Positions 27,332-35,431 of a DNA stretch of 64,000 bases are shown one piece after another. Each line of letters starts with the position of its first letter. Positions within the stretch are counted from its first letter, which is position 1. A model generated the notes under the pieces. The model saw nothing but the letters and a program-made list of their open reading frames with translations. It searched no databases and was not told where the DNA came from. The translations under genes were made by a program, and so were the position numbers. Source of the stretch: Cohnella lupini (GTDB lineage: Bacteria; Bacillota; Bacilli; Paenibacillales; Paenibacillaceae); the NCBI RefSeq assembly GCF_003386205.1, contig NZ_QRDY01000001.1, positions 186,001 through 250,000 on the forward strand, in the 5' to 3' direction.

Positions 27332-28459
27332 GTGGCGGACAAAAAGGATTACTATGATGTGCTGGAGCTGCAGAAGAACGCCTCCGCGGACGACGTAAAG
27401 AAAGCTTATCGCAAGCTTGCGCGTCAATACCATCCCGACGTGAACAAGGCGGCGGATGCGGAGACGAAATTTAAGGAAGTCAAGGAAGCTTACGATGTCC
27501 TGAGCGATGATCAGCAACGGGCTCGTTACGACCAATTCGGCCACCAGGATCCGAATGCGGGCTTTGGAGGCGGCGGAGGAGGAGCGGACTTCGGCGGCGG
27601 CTTCGGAGATATTTTCGATATGTTCTTCGGCGGCAACGGCGGCGGACGGAGAGATCCGAACGCGCCTCAGCGCGGCAACGACTTGCAATATACGATGACG
27701 ATCGAATTCAAGGAAGCGGTATTCGGCAAAGAAACCGACATCACCATTCCTCGCACCGAGACTTGCGATACGTGCCATGGGAACGGCGCCAAGCCGGGCA
27801 CGAAACCGGAAACCTGTACGACTTGCCGCGGCTCCGGCCAGCAGGATGTCGCTCAGAATACGCCGTTCGGAAGAATCGTTAATCGTCGCCCATGTACGAC
27901 ATGCTCCGGTCGCGGAACGATCATCAAGGAACGTTGCGGAACTTGTTCGGGCAGCGGCCAAGTGAAAAAACAGCGCAAGATTCACGTCAAGATCCCGGCA
28001 GGCGTCGACGAAGGCGCTCAGCTTCGCGTAACAGGCGAAGGAGAAGGCGGAGTGCGCGGCGGTCCGTCGGGCGATCTTTATATCGTGCTACGAGTGAAAT
28101 CGCATGAATTCTTCGAGCGCGAGGGCGACGATATTTTCTGCGAAATACCGCTTACCTTCACGCAGGCGGCTCTAGGCGATGAAATCGAGATTCCTACGCT
28201 GACCGAGAAAATAAAGCTGAAGGTACCCGCCGGCACGCAGACGGGAACATACTTCCGCTTGAAGGGCAAAGGCGTTCCCAAGCTGCGCGGTTACGGGCAA
28301 GGCGATCAACAGGTGAAGGTGACGATCGTTACTCCGACCCAGTTGAGCGAGGATCAACGCGAGCTCTTGCGGGATTTCGCATCCAAGAGCGGAGAATCCA
28401 CTCACGAGCATAGCAAGTCGATTTTCGAAAGAATGAAGCGCGCAATCTTAGGCGATTAA
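27332..28459 (+). CDS. dnaJ: Chaperone DnaJ (Hsp40)
   Basis: Co-chaperone that delivers substrates to DnaK and stimulates its ATPase. The 375-residue protein is a full type I DnaJ. It has a J domain with YHPDVNK (HPD near residue 35), a Gly/Phe-rich segment (about 70-105), four CxxCxGxG repeats ([32 protein letters not shown]) forming the zinc finger, and the C-terminal substrate domain. It starts with GTG behind GAGGAGGTGGAG. It is the last gene of the heat-shock operon, followed by a terminator. Confidence 0.98.
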   Translation: MADKKDYYDVLELQKNASADDVKKAYRKLARQYHPDVNKAADAETKFKEVKEAYDVLSDDQQRARYDQFGHQDPNAGFGGGGGGADFGGGFGDIFDMFFGGNGGGRRDPNAPQRGNDLQYTMTIEFKEAVFGKETDITIPRTETCDTCHGNGAKPGTKPETCTTCRGSGQQDVAQNTPFGRIVNRRPCTTCSGRGTIIKERCGTCSGSGQVKKQRKIHVKIPAGVDEGAQLRVTGEGEGGVRGGPSGDLYIVLRVKSHEFFEREGDDIFCEIPLTFTQAALGDEIEIPTLTEKIKLKVPAGTQTGTYFRLKGKGVPKLRGYGQGDQQVKVTIVTPTQLSEDQRELLRDFASKSGESTHEHSKSIFERMKRAILGD

Positions 28460-28473
28460 TAGGAATTAGGAAG

Positions 28474-28498
28474 ACCGTCGGGAAACCGGCGGTTTTTT
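28474..28498 (+). terminator. Intrinsic terminator after dnaJ
   Basis: ACCGTCGG-GAAA-CCGGCGGT forms an 8-bp stem followed by six T. Confidence 0.88.
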
Positions 28499-28502
28499 GT
28501 TT

Positions 28503-28532
28503 GCATAAGCGGGAATCGGATGGAGAATGATA
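28503..28532 (+). promoter_or_regulatory. Possible SigG-like promoter of the YfhD pair
   Basis: GCATA (28503-28507), 18 bp, then AATGATA (28526-28532). The -35 fits the forespore SigG pattern and the -10 is one base off CATnnTA. This is a weak call without expression data. Confidence 0.3.
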
Positions 28533-28578
28533 GGTAAATCATTGCGCTACGGACCTTGTCCGCTCGCAAGAAGGAGGA

Positions 28579-28731
28579 ATGATGAAATTGACCGAAAATC
28601 ATAAACACTTGCCCGTCGTTTCCGCGGCGGATGTGGAATTCGCCGACGAGCTTGCGGATGCGGACGACAAGGAAGCTCAGGAACGGGCGGCTGCGGCAGA
28701 TCGGCGCGTAACCGAAGGCGAGGGGGAATGA
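28579..28731 (+). CDS. yfhD: YfhD-family small acidic protein
   Basis: A 50-residue protein encoded directly behind a perfect AAGGAGG. Its second half, DVEFADELADADDKEAQERA and the following AAADRR, matches the conserved acidic core of the YfhD family, small proteins widespread in spore-forming bacilli with no established function. The two adjacent ATG codons at 28579 and 28582 are both possible starts. The next gene begins inside its stop codon (ATGA), so the two are translationally coupled. A SigG-like promoter may lie upstream. The family assignment is from memory of the conserved core. Confidence 0.75.
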   Translation: MMKLTENHKHLPVVSAADVEFADELADADDKEAQERAAAADRRVTEGEGE

Positions 28732-29120
28732 CGGCGTTGGATATGCAACCTCTTCAGGCAAGGTTCGCGTCGCAGGATCAGGCAGAAGCCGCCATGCGAA
28801 AGCTTGCCGCGCTTCGAAGCGATCGATTCAGGTTGGAACGGGCTGGCGCCGGAACTGCGGGGGAAGCTTTTGCTTCCGTCGAGATGCAGCAGCCATCTCA
28901 GGATGCCGCAATAGACGGATTAGCGGCATCCGTAATGGAGGCCGGCTCCGCTATTCAAGCATCAGCCGGAGTCATGGCATCCACGGATGTCACGGCATGG
29001 GGCGTGACGCCTCAAAGCTCGGGACTTGTTGCCGAATTTACTCTATCCGCGAACGTTCCGGATTCCGCGACCGAACAAGCTCGAACCGTCATCCAGCAAG
29101 CAGGCGGCGAGCTGATCTAA
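28728..29120 (+). CDS. Unknown protein coupled to the YfhD gene
   Basis: The 130-residue protein has no membrane segment or signal peptide and is rich in Ala, Ser and Gln. It reads as two similar alpha/beta halves, one starting LQARFASQDQAEAAMRKLA and the other near LVAEFTLSANVPDSATEQA. This is reminiscent of ferredoxin-like folds in small stress proteins, but no family was recognised. Its ATG overlaps the YfhD stop by 4 bp and a terminator follows immediately, so the two genes form a complete small operon. The function is unknown. Confidence 0.65.
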   Translation: MTALDMQPLQARFASQDQAEAAMRKLAALRSDRFRLERAGAGTAGEAFASVEMQQPSQDAAIDGLAASVMEAGSAIQASAGVMASTDVTAWGVTPQSSGLVAEFTLSANVPDSATEQARTVIQQAGGELI

Positions 29121-29126
29121 CCCTCG

Positions 29127-29166
29127 AAGACGTATCGCGCACTTACGCGCGGTGCGTCTTTTCTTT
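29127..29166 (+). terminator. Intrinsic terminator after the YfhD pair
   Basis: AAGACGTATCGCGC pairs at all 14 positions (G-U allowed) with GCGCGGTGCGTCTT across ACTTAC, followed by a T-rich run. Confidence 0.9.
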
Positions 29167-29176
29167 TTTTCTACCC

Positions 29177-29315
29177 CTATCGCCACTATCCCGCTCGCTC
29201 AGAACCGTGCCGCCGCCATCGTCGCCTCGACCTTCTATCGCCACTATCCCGCTCACTCAGAAATCGCTCTACCGTCGTTGCTCCGGCTTCTATCGCCACT
29301 ATCCCGCTCGTTCAG
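29177..29315 (+). repeat. Three direct copies of a 26-28 bp intergenic repeat
   Basis: CTATCGCCACTATCCCGCTC is repeated at 29177-29204, 29235-29262 and 29290-29315, each ending with a variable pair and TCAG. The copies are 58 and 55 bp apart. The sequences between them differ, and there is no nearby cas gene. Confidence 0.9.
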
Positions 29316-29409
29316 GTTCCGATCTTTCGCTTAGGACGAAGATAGGCTGGAATGAAAAAAGAATAGTTAGTTGTTGGAAACGCTGAACAGCGACTGAACA
29401 ATGCAGCTT

Positions 29410-29546
29410 CTGAACGAAGGGGATAGTGGCAAGAGGAATGGGATGGGGGAGACGCGTTTATTACTATTTTTGTATCCGAAGGCTTAGATGAAGGGCAAGA
29501 AAAATATAGCGCCTGAACGAAGGGGATAGCGGCAAGAGGAATGGGA
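29410..29546 (-). repeat. Two inverted copies of the same repeat family
   Basis: CTGAACGAAGGGGATAG opens copies at 29410-29443 and 29513-29546, which share about 34 bp with one difference. Their first half is close to the reverse complement of the repeats at 29177-29315. The whole 400-bp gap before prmA is thus a small array with both orientations. Confidence 0.85.
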
Positions 29547-29581
29547 CGAGAGATTCGCGTCTCGCTGGTAGAGATGTATTT

Positions 29582-29611
29582 TTGCATCCGACAAAACAGT
29601 GCGTGTATAAT
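29582..29611 (+). promoter_or_regulatory. SigA-type promoter of prmA
   Basis: TTGCAT (29582-29587) and TATAAT (29606-29611) are 18 bp apart, 46 bp before the TTG start of prmA. Confidence 0.65.
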
Positions 29612-29657
29612 GGGATTCATTGAACAGCCGTAGGGTTGCATACAGGGAGGAACGGAT

Positions 29658-30677
29658 TTGCGCTGGCATGAACTGACCGTCTTAGCGACGGAATCGTCTC
29701 AAGAAATGGTTACGCATTATTTAACGGAGCTTGGAGCGGGAGGCGTTTCCGTCGAAGAGTCTTGGTCTGAGGACAAGCCGAGGGATACCTCGTTCGGGCA
29801 ATTATACGATACGCCGTTAAACGATATCAGACCGGGCTACGCGGTCTTTAAAGCTTATTTCTCCGAAGACACCCTAATGGAGCCGATAACGGTAGAACTG
29901 AAAGCGCTATTGGCCGGTCTTCCGGAGTTCGGGTACGATGCCGGAGAGTTTACGATAGAGATCGGCGACGTGCATCAGGACGATTGGGCGGATGCCTGGA
30001 AGCAGTATTTCAAACCTATCGCGATTACCGATCGGCTAACGATTAAACCGACTTGGGAGGACTATACTCCCCATGGAGACGAACTGATAATCGAGCTTGA
30101 TCCGGGCATGGCTTTCGGAACGGGGACTCACCCAACGACCGCGCTCTGCCTCAAAGCATTGGACAATGCCATTACCGGCGGAGAACAGATCATCGACGTC
30201 GGCACGGGTTCGGGCGTGCTTGCGATCGGGGCGATGAAACTCGGCGCGTCGAAAGTTTTGGCGCTTGATCTGGATCCGGTAGCGGTCAAATGCGCGCAAG
30301 AGAATATCGAGCTTAATGGCTACGAGAAAGACATTGAAGTTCGGTTAAGCGATTTGCTAGGCGTACTCCACGAAAACGAGAACTCATCGGAACAATCAAC
30401 AGCGGGGGAAGCGTCATCGGAAAAAACCGTCCAAGTAACGCCACCGGTCGATCTGGTCGTCGCAAACATTCTCGCGGAGATTATTTTGCTTTTCCTCGGC
30501 GATGTCATGGAAGTGCTTAAACCCGGCGGCATCTATATCACTTCCGGTATTTACAAGAACAAAGAGATGATCGTGGAAGCGGGGTTGCTCGCTGCCGGCT
30601 TCGAAATCATCGACGTGTTAAGGCAAGAGGAGTGGATCGCGTTCGTTGCGGGTAAACCTAAGGGGGACGGCCAGTGA
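29658..30677 (+). CDS. prmA: Ribosomal protein L11 methyltransferase
   Basis: PrmA methylates L11 at several amino groups using S-adenosylmethionine. The 339-residue protein has the N-terminal substrate domain and a class I methyltransferase domain with IDVGTGSGVLAIGAMKLGA, DLDPVAVKCAQEN and the catalytic-site block VVANILAEII. A low-complexity Ser/Glu-rich insertion (about residues 237-260) extends it slightly beyond the usual 310. It starts with TTG behind GGGAGG. In Bacillus it follows dnaJ directly; here the YfhD pair and the repeat array intervene. The next gene overlaps by 4 bp. Confidence 0.94.
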   Translation: MRWHELTVLATESSQEMVTHYLTELGAGGVSVEESWSEDKPRDTSFGQLYDTPLNDIRPGYAVFKAYFSEDTLMEPITVELKALLAGLPEFGYDAGEFTIEIGDVHQDDWADAWKQYFKPIAITDRLTIKPTWEDYTPHGDELIIELDPGMAFGTGTHPTTALCLKALDNAITGGEQIIDVGTGSGVLAIGAMKLGASKVLALDLDPVAVKCAQENIELNGYEKDIEVRLSDLLGVLHENENSSEQSTAGEASSEKTVQVTPPVDLVVANILAEIILLFLGDVMEVLKPGGIYITSGIYKNKEMIVEAGLLAAGFEIIDVLRQEEWIAFVAGKPKGDGQ

Positions 30678-31387
30678 GCTTTTTCTGGTTTCCGATAGAA
30701 CATCTTCCCATTATTATCTTGATTATGCTAATCGCTTTTAGCGTGCACGAATTTGCCCATGCTTGGACTGCATGGAAGTTCGGAGATAATACGGCTTATC
30801 TCGAAGGACGGGTTACATTGAACCCGCGAGCCCACTTGGACTGGATCGGGATGTTATTTCTGGTTATAGCGGGATTCGGTTGGGCGAAACCCGTACCGGT
30901 CCGCCGAAGTAAATTCAAGCACCCTCGGCTTATGAATATTATCGTGACAGCGGCCGGTCCCGTTAGCAATCTATTGTTGGCTTTTTTATTTTTGCTGCTG
31001 ATAGATATCTTGCATGCGTTCCATGTATTCGATAATGTATCGGGGGATTTTCTGAATAACGTCGTTATTTTCATCGTGTACTGGTCCCAGATTAATATGG
31101 CTTTATTTCTTTTTAACCTCATTCCCGTGCCTCCGCTTGACGGATACCGGATCGTGGAAGAATTTCTTCCCATAAGACTTCGCATCAAGATTCAAGAAGC
31201 CGGCCAATGGATTACGTTCGCTTTCTTGCTTATCGTCTTCGTTCCGCCGCTTCGCGACTCGACGATAGGCCCATTAATGAGCCTAAGATCGCCTATCGGC
31301 CACGGAATGACTTGGATATTGGATAAGTTATTTTCGTCATCCGGGGGAAGCCTGACCAAGGCTATTTTCGACAGTATTGGGTGGTAG
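30674..31387 (+). CDS. Site-2 protease family (M50) membrane metalloprotease
   Basis: The 237-residue integral membrane protein has the zinc motif HEFAH within ILIMLIAFSVHEFAHAW near residue 25. The third ligand motif PVPPLDGYRI is near residue 155, and about five to six membrane segments are visible. This is the compact M50 group that cleaves substrates within the membrane. The GTG start overlaps the prmA stop (GTGA), showing coupling with the translation genes around it. The substrate is unknown. Confidence 0.87.
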   Translation: MSFFWFPIEHLPIIILIMLIAFSVHEFAHAWTAWKFGDNTAYLEGRVTLNPRAHLDWIGMLFLVIAGFGWAKPVPVRRSKFKHPRLMNIIVTAAGPVSNLLLAFLFLLLIDILHAFHVFDNVSGDFLNNVVIFIVYWSQINMALFLFNLIPVPPLDGYRIVEEFLPIRLRIKIQEAGQWITFAFLLIVFVPPLRDSTIGPLMSLRSPIGHGMTWILDKLFSSSGGSLTKAIFDSIGW

Positions 31388-31447
31388 CAAAACAACCGAG
31401 AACAAGGTATGATGGACGATGGAGTATAATGCGGGAGGCAATTAGGG

Positions 31448-32227
31448 ATGCAGCGTTATTTTGTTCCGGCGACGCAGATGGGACAGCAATCCGTCGCGCT
31501 TGAAGGAGAAGACGCCCGGCATGCGGCCGCCGTCATGAGATCCAAACCCGGAGATTGTTTCATAGCTTGCGACGGTCAAGGCAGAGACGTATTGGCTAAG
31601 ATCGTAACGGTTGATAAAGATAACGTTCATGCGGATATTATGGAAGAGCTGACGTCGAACGCGGAAATGGCTTGGCAGGTAACGGTTGCGCAAAGCTTGC
31701 CCAAAGGGGACAAGCTCGAGATCGTTATCCAGAAAGGGACGGAAGCTGGAGCGGTCGCTTTTCAGCCGTTTCTATCCCAGAGAACCGTCGTCCAATACGA
31801 CGATCGTAAGGAAGCCAAGCGGATCGAACGCTGGCGCAAAATAGCCAAGGAAGCGTCAGAACAAAGTCACCGGAGTCTCATTCCGACTATCAATGCAGTT
31901 CTGACATGGAAGTCGCTAATCAAACAATTCGCCGAATTCGATCTTGTCTTATTGTGTTACGAAGAAGAAGGCAGAGCCGGCAATGAAACGGGAAACGGCT
32001 TACGAGATGTTTTGCGTGAATTCAAGCAATCTCAATCGTCGACCGCCCCCCGCGTTATGGTCGTGATCGGGCCCGAGGGAGGCCTTACCGCGCAAGAAGC
32101 GGAAACGGCAGCGGCATCCGGCGCGAAATTGATCGGATTAGGAAAAAGAATATTACGGACGGAGACGGCGGCTTTATTCGCGCTTGCTTGTCTTGCTTAC
32201 GAGTCCGGAGAGTTAGGAGGGAACTAG
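31448..32227 (+). CDS. rsmE: 16S rRNA m3U1498 methyltransferase
   Basis: RsmE methylates N3 of U1498 in 16S rRNA. The 259-residue protein has an N-terminal PUA-like domain (MQRYFVPA start) and a C-terminal SPOUT domain. The SAM-binding knot motifs are VIGPEGGLTAQEAE and LGKRILRTETAALFAL. GGGAGG lies 9 bases before the ATG. mtaB starts one base after the stop codon region, as in Bacillus (yqeU-yqeV). Confidence 0.95.
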   Translation: MQRYFVPATQMGQQSVALEGEDARHAAAVMRSKPGDCFIACDGQGRDVLAKIVTVDKDNVHADIMEELTSNAEMAWQVTVAQSLPKGDKLEIVIQKGTEAGAVAFQPFLSQRTVVQYDDRKEAKRIERWRKIAKEASEQSHRSLIPTINAVLTWKSLIKQFAEFDLVLLCYEEEGRAGNETGNGLRDVLREFKQSQSSTAPRVMVVIGPEGGLTAQEAETAAASGAKLIGLGKRILRTETAALFALACLAYESGELGGN

Positions 32228-32228
32228 G

Positions 32229-33578
32229 ATGCCGAACGTGGCATTATACACGCTGGGCTGCAAAGTCAATTTTTACGACACCGAGGCGATCTGGCAGCTC
32301 TTCAAGAACGAAGGCTACGAGCAGGTCGATTTCGAGCAGACGGCGGACGTATATTTGATCAATACATGTACCGTAACGAACACGGGCGACAAGAAGAGCC
32401 GGCAGATTATTCGCCGCGCCATTCGCCGCAATCCGGACGCCATCATCGCGGTAACCGGATGTTACGCCCAGACTTCGCCCGCGGAGATCATGGCCATTCC
32501 CGGCGTCGATCTTGTTATCGGCACGCAGGACCGGGAGAAGCTGATGTCGTTCGTTACCGAAATTCAGAACGATCGTAAACCGGTTAACGCCGTTCGCAAC
32601 ATCATGAAGACTCGGGAGTTCGAGGAATTGGACGTTCCGGATTTCGCGGAGCGTACCCGCGCGTTCCTCAAGATCCAAGAGGGCTGCAACAACTTCTGCA
32701 CGTTCTGCATCATTCCTTGGTCCAGGGGCTTATCGAGAAGCCGTAAGCCGGAAAGCGTGCTTAACCAAGCTCGGCAGCTCGTGGAGACAGGGTATAAAGA
32801 AATCGTTCTGACCGGCATTCATACGGGTGGTTACGGAGACGATTTGGACAATTACCGTCTCGCGAACCTGCTTGCGGATCTCGATAAAATCGAAGGGCTC
32901 GAGCGCATTCGCATCAGTTCGATCGAAGCGAGTCAAATCGACGAGAAGGTGCTCGCGATTCTGAACGGTTCTCCTAAGATGTGCCGCCATTTGCACATTC
33001 CCCTTCAAGCCGGCGACGACGATATTTTGAAAAGAATGCGCCGTAAATACACGACCGCGGAGTTCGCGGAGAAAATTCGGCTGATCCGGGAAGCGATGCC
33101 GGGTGTCGCCATCACGACCGATGTTATCGTCGGATTCCCGGGAGAAACCCAGGAGCAGTTCGAGAACGGATATAAGTTCATGCAAGAGATGAACTTCGCC
33201 GAAATGCACGTATTCCCATACTCCAAGCGGACGGGAACGCCGGCAGCCCGCATGGATGAACAAGTGGACGAGGAAGTCAAACACGATCGCGTTCATCGGC
33301 TTATCGACTTATCCGAACGGATGCAAGCGGCTTACGGCCGCGAGTGGGTGGGGCGGGTGCTTGACGTTATACCGGAGCGCGAAGCGAAGGGCGCCGAGGG
33401 AACCGGTTTGATTTCCGGGTACACCGATAATTATATTCAGGTCGTCTTGAACGGAGATCCCTCTCTGATCGGCAAGCTTTGCCGCGTACGGATCACGGAT
33501 TCCGGAGTGAACGATTGCAAGGGCGAGCTCCTGGAGGTACTGGAGTCGGAAGGACGTCCGGCCGTCATGCAAGCTTAG
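32229..33578 (+). CDS. mtaB: tRNA t6A37 methylthiotransferase MtaB
   Basis: MtaB converts t6A to ms2t6A at position 37 of tRNA. The 449-residue protein has the three domains of the family. The N-terminal UPF0004 domain carries cysteines in LGCKVNFYD, NTCTVT and TGCYAQ. The radical SAM core has Cys153-x3-Cys157-x2-Cys160 (GCNNFCTFC). The C-terminal TRAM region is also present. Its ribosome binding site, TTAGGAGG, lies inside the end of rsmE, so the genes are cotranscribed. A terminator follows. Confidence 0.95.
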   Translation: MPNVALYTLGCKVNFYDTEAIWQLFKNEGYEQVDFEQTADVYLINTCTVTNTGDKKSRQIIRRAIRRNPDAIIAVTGCYAQTSPAEIMAIPGVDLVIGTQDREKLMSFVTEIQNDRKPVNAVRNIMKTREFEELDVPDFAERTRAFLKIQEGCNNFCTFCIIPWSRGLSRSRKPESVLNQARQLVETGYKEIVLTGIHTGGYGDDLDNYRLANLLADLDKIEGLERIRISSIEASQIDEKVLAILNGSPKMCRHLHIPLQAGDDDILKRMRRKYTTAEFAEKIRLIREAMPGVAITTDVIVGFPGETQEQFENGYKFMQEMNFAEMHVFPYSKRTGTPAARMDEQVDEEVKHDRVHRLIDLSERMQAAYGREWVGRVLDVIPEREAKGAEGTGLISGYTDNYIQVVLNGDPSLIGKLCRVRITDSGVNDCKGELLEVLESEGRPAVMQA

Positions 33579-33590
33579 TAGCAAGAGCGA

Positions 33591-33648
33591 AGATTTCATC
33601 GCGGAGGGCAGGCATTCAGAAGCTTGCTCCGAGCGGTGAAGTCTTTTT
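33591..33648 (+). terminator. Intrinsic terminator after mtaB
   Basis: AGATTTCATCGC (33591-33602) pairs with GCGGTGAAGTCT (33633-33644), with an inner GGAG/CTCC step, followed by a T run. Confidence 0.75.
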
Positions 33649-33688
33649 CTCGTCAGCAGGATTGTAGGTATAAACGAGGTGAATCCCA

Positions 33689-34393
33689 TTGCCCGAGGAA
33701 ATACGTTTACCCATATGGCGAGCGGCGGACAGCTTGGCCTTATTCATCGATAACACGCTCGTCGAATCCGGGGCGGGAGCCCAAGAAGTAATCAAATCGT
33801 GCGAGGAAGCCGTTCGCGAAGGCTTTCACAGCCTGTGCGTCAACGGCGGATGGGTCCGATTGTGCAGGGAAAGATTAAGCGGAACTAACGTCAAGGTGAG
33901 CGCAGTCGTCGGATTTCCTTTGGGTGCTCACGCTACGAGAGCGAAAGCCTTCGAAGCCGCGGCCGCGCTTGACGACGGCGCTTCCGAGATCGATATGGTA
34001 TTGCCCATCGGCAAGCTCAAGGACGGCGATCATGACGCGGTCGAAAGAGATATCGCCGCGGTCGTGCAGGCCGTTCAAGGCGGCGCGTTGATCAAGGTTA
34101 TTATGGAAACGGGATTGTTGACCGACGAGCAGAAAAGGCTTGCCTGCGGCATCGCCGAAGCGGCGGGAGCCGATTATGTTCAAACTTCTACCGGGTTTGG
34201 GGGAGCGGGCGCGACGGAGGCGGACATTAAGCTGCTCAGGCAATCGCTGTCGCCCACTACGGGCGTTAAAGCCTCGGGAGGCATCCGTAACGCCGAAACG
34301 GCTATAGCGTTGCTTAAAGCCGGAGCAAACCGGATAGGCAGCAGTTCGGGACTCGCGATCTTGCGAAGCTCGGTCGAAGCAGATCCGACTTAA
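33689..34393 (+). CDS. DeoC-like aldolase with altered active site
   Basis: The 234-residue protein is a TIM-barrel of the deoxyribose-phosphate aldolase family, with EIDMVLPIG (Asp102), GAGADYVQTSTGFGG-type block and GVKASGGIRN (Lys194). In known DeoC enzymes the Schiff-base lysine sits in the motif F-V/I-K-T-S-T-G; here that position is Gln165 (codon CAA). The usual IDHT-LKP motif near the start reads IDNTLVES. It may therefore be inactive, use another lysine, or do a different reaction. It starts with TTG behind GAGGTG. Its stop codon shares bases with that of the convergent cotransporter gene. Confidence 0.8.
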   Translation: MPEEIRLPIWRAADSLALFIDNTLVESGAGAQEVIKSCEEAVREGFHSLCVNGGWVRLCRERLSGTNVKVSAVVGFPLGAHATRAKAFEAAAALDDGASEIDMVLPIGKLKDGDHDAVERDIAAVVQAVQGGALIKVIMETGLLTDEQKRLACGIAEAAGADYVQTSTGFGGAGATEADIKLLRQSLSPTTGVKASGGIRNAETAIALLKAGANRIGSSSGLAILRSSVEADPT

Positions 34394-35361
34394 GCCGACT
34401 TCGTCGCGGAGTCGCGAAAGGTTATATAGGCAAACGGAAGGGCAAGCAAGGAGCAAGCGACGTTAAATATCGTTTGCGCATGGGCGATTTGCGCGGATGG
34501 ATCGCCGGGAGCCAATGCAATCGCAATTGAATTCAGAACTCCGATCAACGGGAAGAAGAGCAAAGCGCCACCAGTGTTCAGGGCGAGCTGCGCCAAAGCG
34601 ACGAATCGTCCTCCGGGACCTCCCCCGAGCGAAGCGACCATTCCGGTGAAGCAGGTACCTATGTTCGCGCCGAGAACGATCGCGATGCCGGCTTCCGGCA
34701 TGATCGCTCCCGTGGCAGCTAGTCCCATGCACATGGCGATGACAGCAGCGCTGGAATGAACGAGCGCGGTAAGCGCGGCGCCTCCGAGCACCGCCCACAG
34801 CAGGTTGTCGTTCGCGTGGCTCATCATCGCATCGAAGGCGCCGTTGTCCCGCAGGACGGGACCGACCCCTTGCAGCAGCTTGAAGCCGACGAGCAACAAC
34901 CCGAAACCGCCCATAGCAACGGATACATAACGAATGGATTGACCCCATCGGGGAGTGGCGTGCGGGTCTCGCATTTCGTTTACAGCGAATGTTGCGATCC
35001 ATCCGATAGCGCTCAAGGCGAGAATCGGCCATCCGTAACGATGCAGTTGAAGGCTCATAAGCTCTGTCGTCACGCACGTTCCCACGTTCGTGCCCAGGAT
35101 GATCCCGAAGCTGCGGGAGAGGGTAAGCCATCCGGCATTGACGAAGCCGATCGTCAGAACGGTTACGGCAGTACTGCTCTGAAGCAGGGCGGACGCTGCC
35201 GTTCCTACGGCGAATCCCCGAAGGGGAGTGGCGGTCGATCGGGAAATCCAGGCTGAAAGCCTTCGGCCGGCCCAACGCTGAAGCGCGACCTCCATGACCT
35301 TCATACCCGACAACAACAGGGCAAAACCCAATAAAGACGGAATAATGAAACCAATTATCAA
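34390..35361 (-). CDS. Na/Pi cotransporter family protein (YqeW/NptA-like)
   Basis: The 323-residue membrane protein has about eight membrane segments and the two family repeats with LLQSSTAVTVLTIG and LVHSSAAVIAMCMG, the QSS-type motifs of type II Na/phosphate cotransporters. No C-terminal PhoU domain is present. TTG at 35361 is the start, behind GGGGGTG. B. subtilis yqeW lies in the same neighbourhood (after mtaB, before rpsU), which supports orthology. It probably moves phosphate with sodium. Confidence 0.87.
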   Translation of the reverse strand: MIIGFIIPSLLGFALLLSGMKVMEVALQRWAGRRLSAWISRSTATPLRGFAVGTAASALLQSSTAVTVLTIGFVNAGWLTLSRSFGIILGTNVGTCVTTELMSLQLHRYGWPILALSAIGWIATFAVNEMRDPHATPRWGQSIRYVSVAMGGFGLLLVGFKLLQGVGPVLRDNGAFDAMMSHANDNLLWAVLGGAALTALVHSSAAVIAMCMGLAATGAIMPEAGIAIVLGANIGTCFTGMVASLGGGPGGRFVALAQLALNTGGALLFFPLIGVLNSIAIALAPGDPSAQIAHAQTIFNVACSLLALPFAYITFRDSATKSA

Positions 35362-35431
35362 ATTCTCACCCCCAACTTAACACTATGCTTCGAACGGACA
35401 AGTTTATGATCGGATAAGGAGTGGACGTCTA

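Noticed and set aside
29177..29315. CRISPR-like spacing of three 26-28 bp repeats
   Set aside because: Only three copies, inverted relatives lie close by, one repeat end varies, and no cas gene or leader is present; a dispersed intergenic repeat fits better.
34388..34395. Convergent stop codons of the DeoC-like and Na/Pi genes sharing TTAA
   Set aside because: Real, but a common result of compact gene packing and not evidence of regulation.
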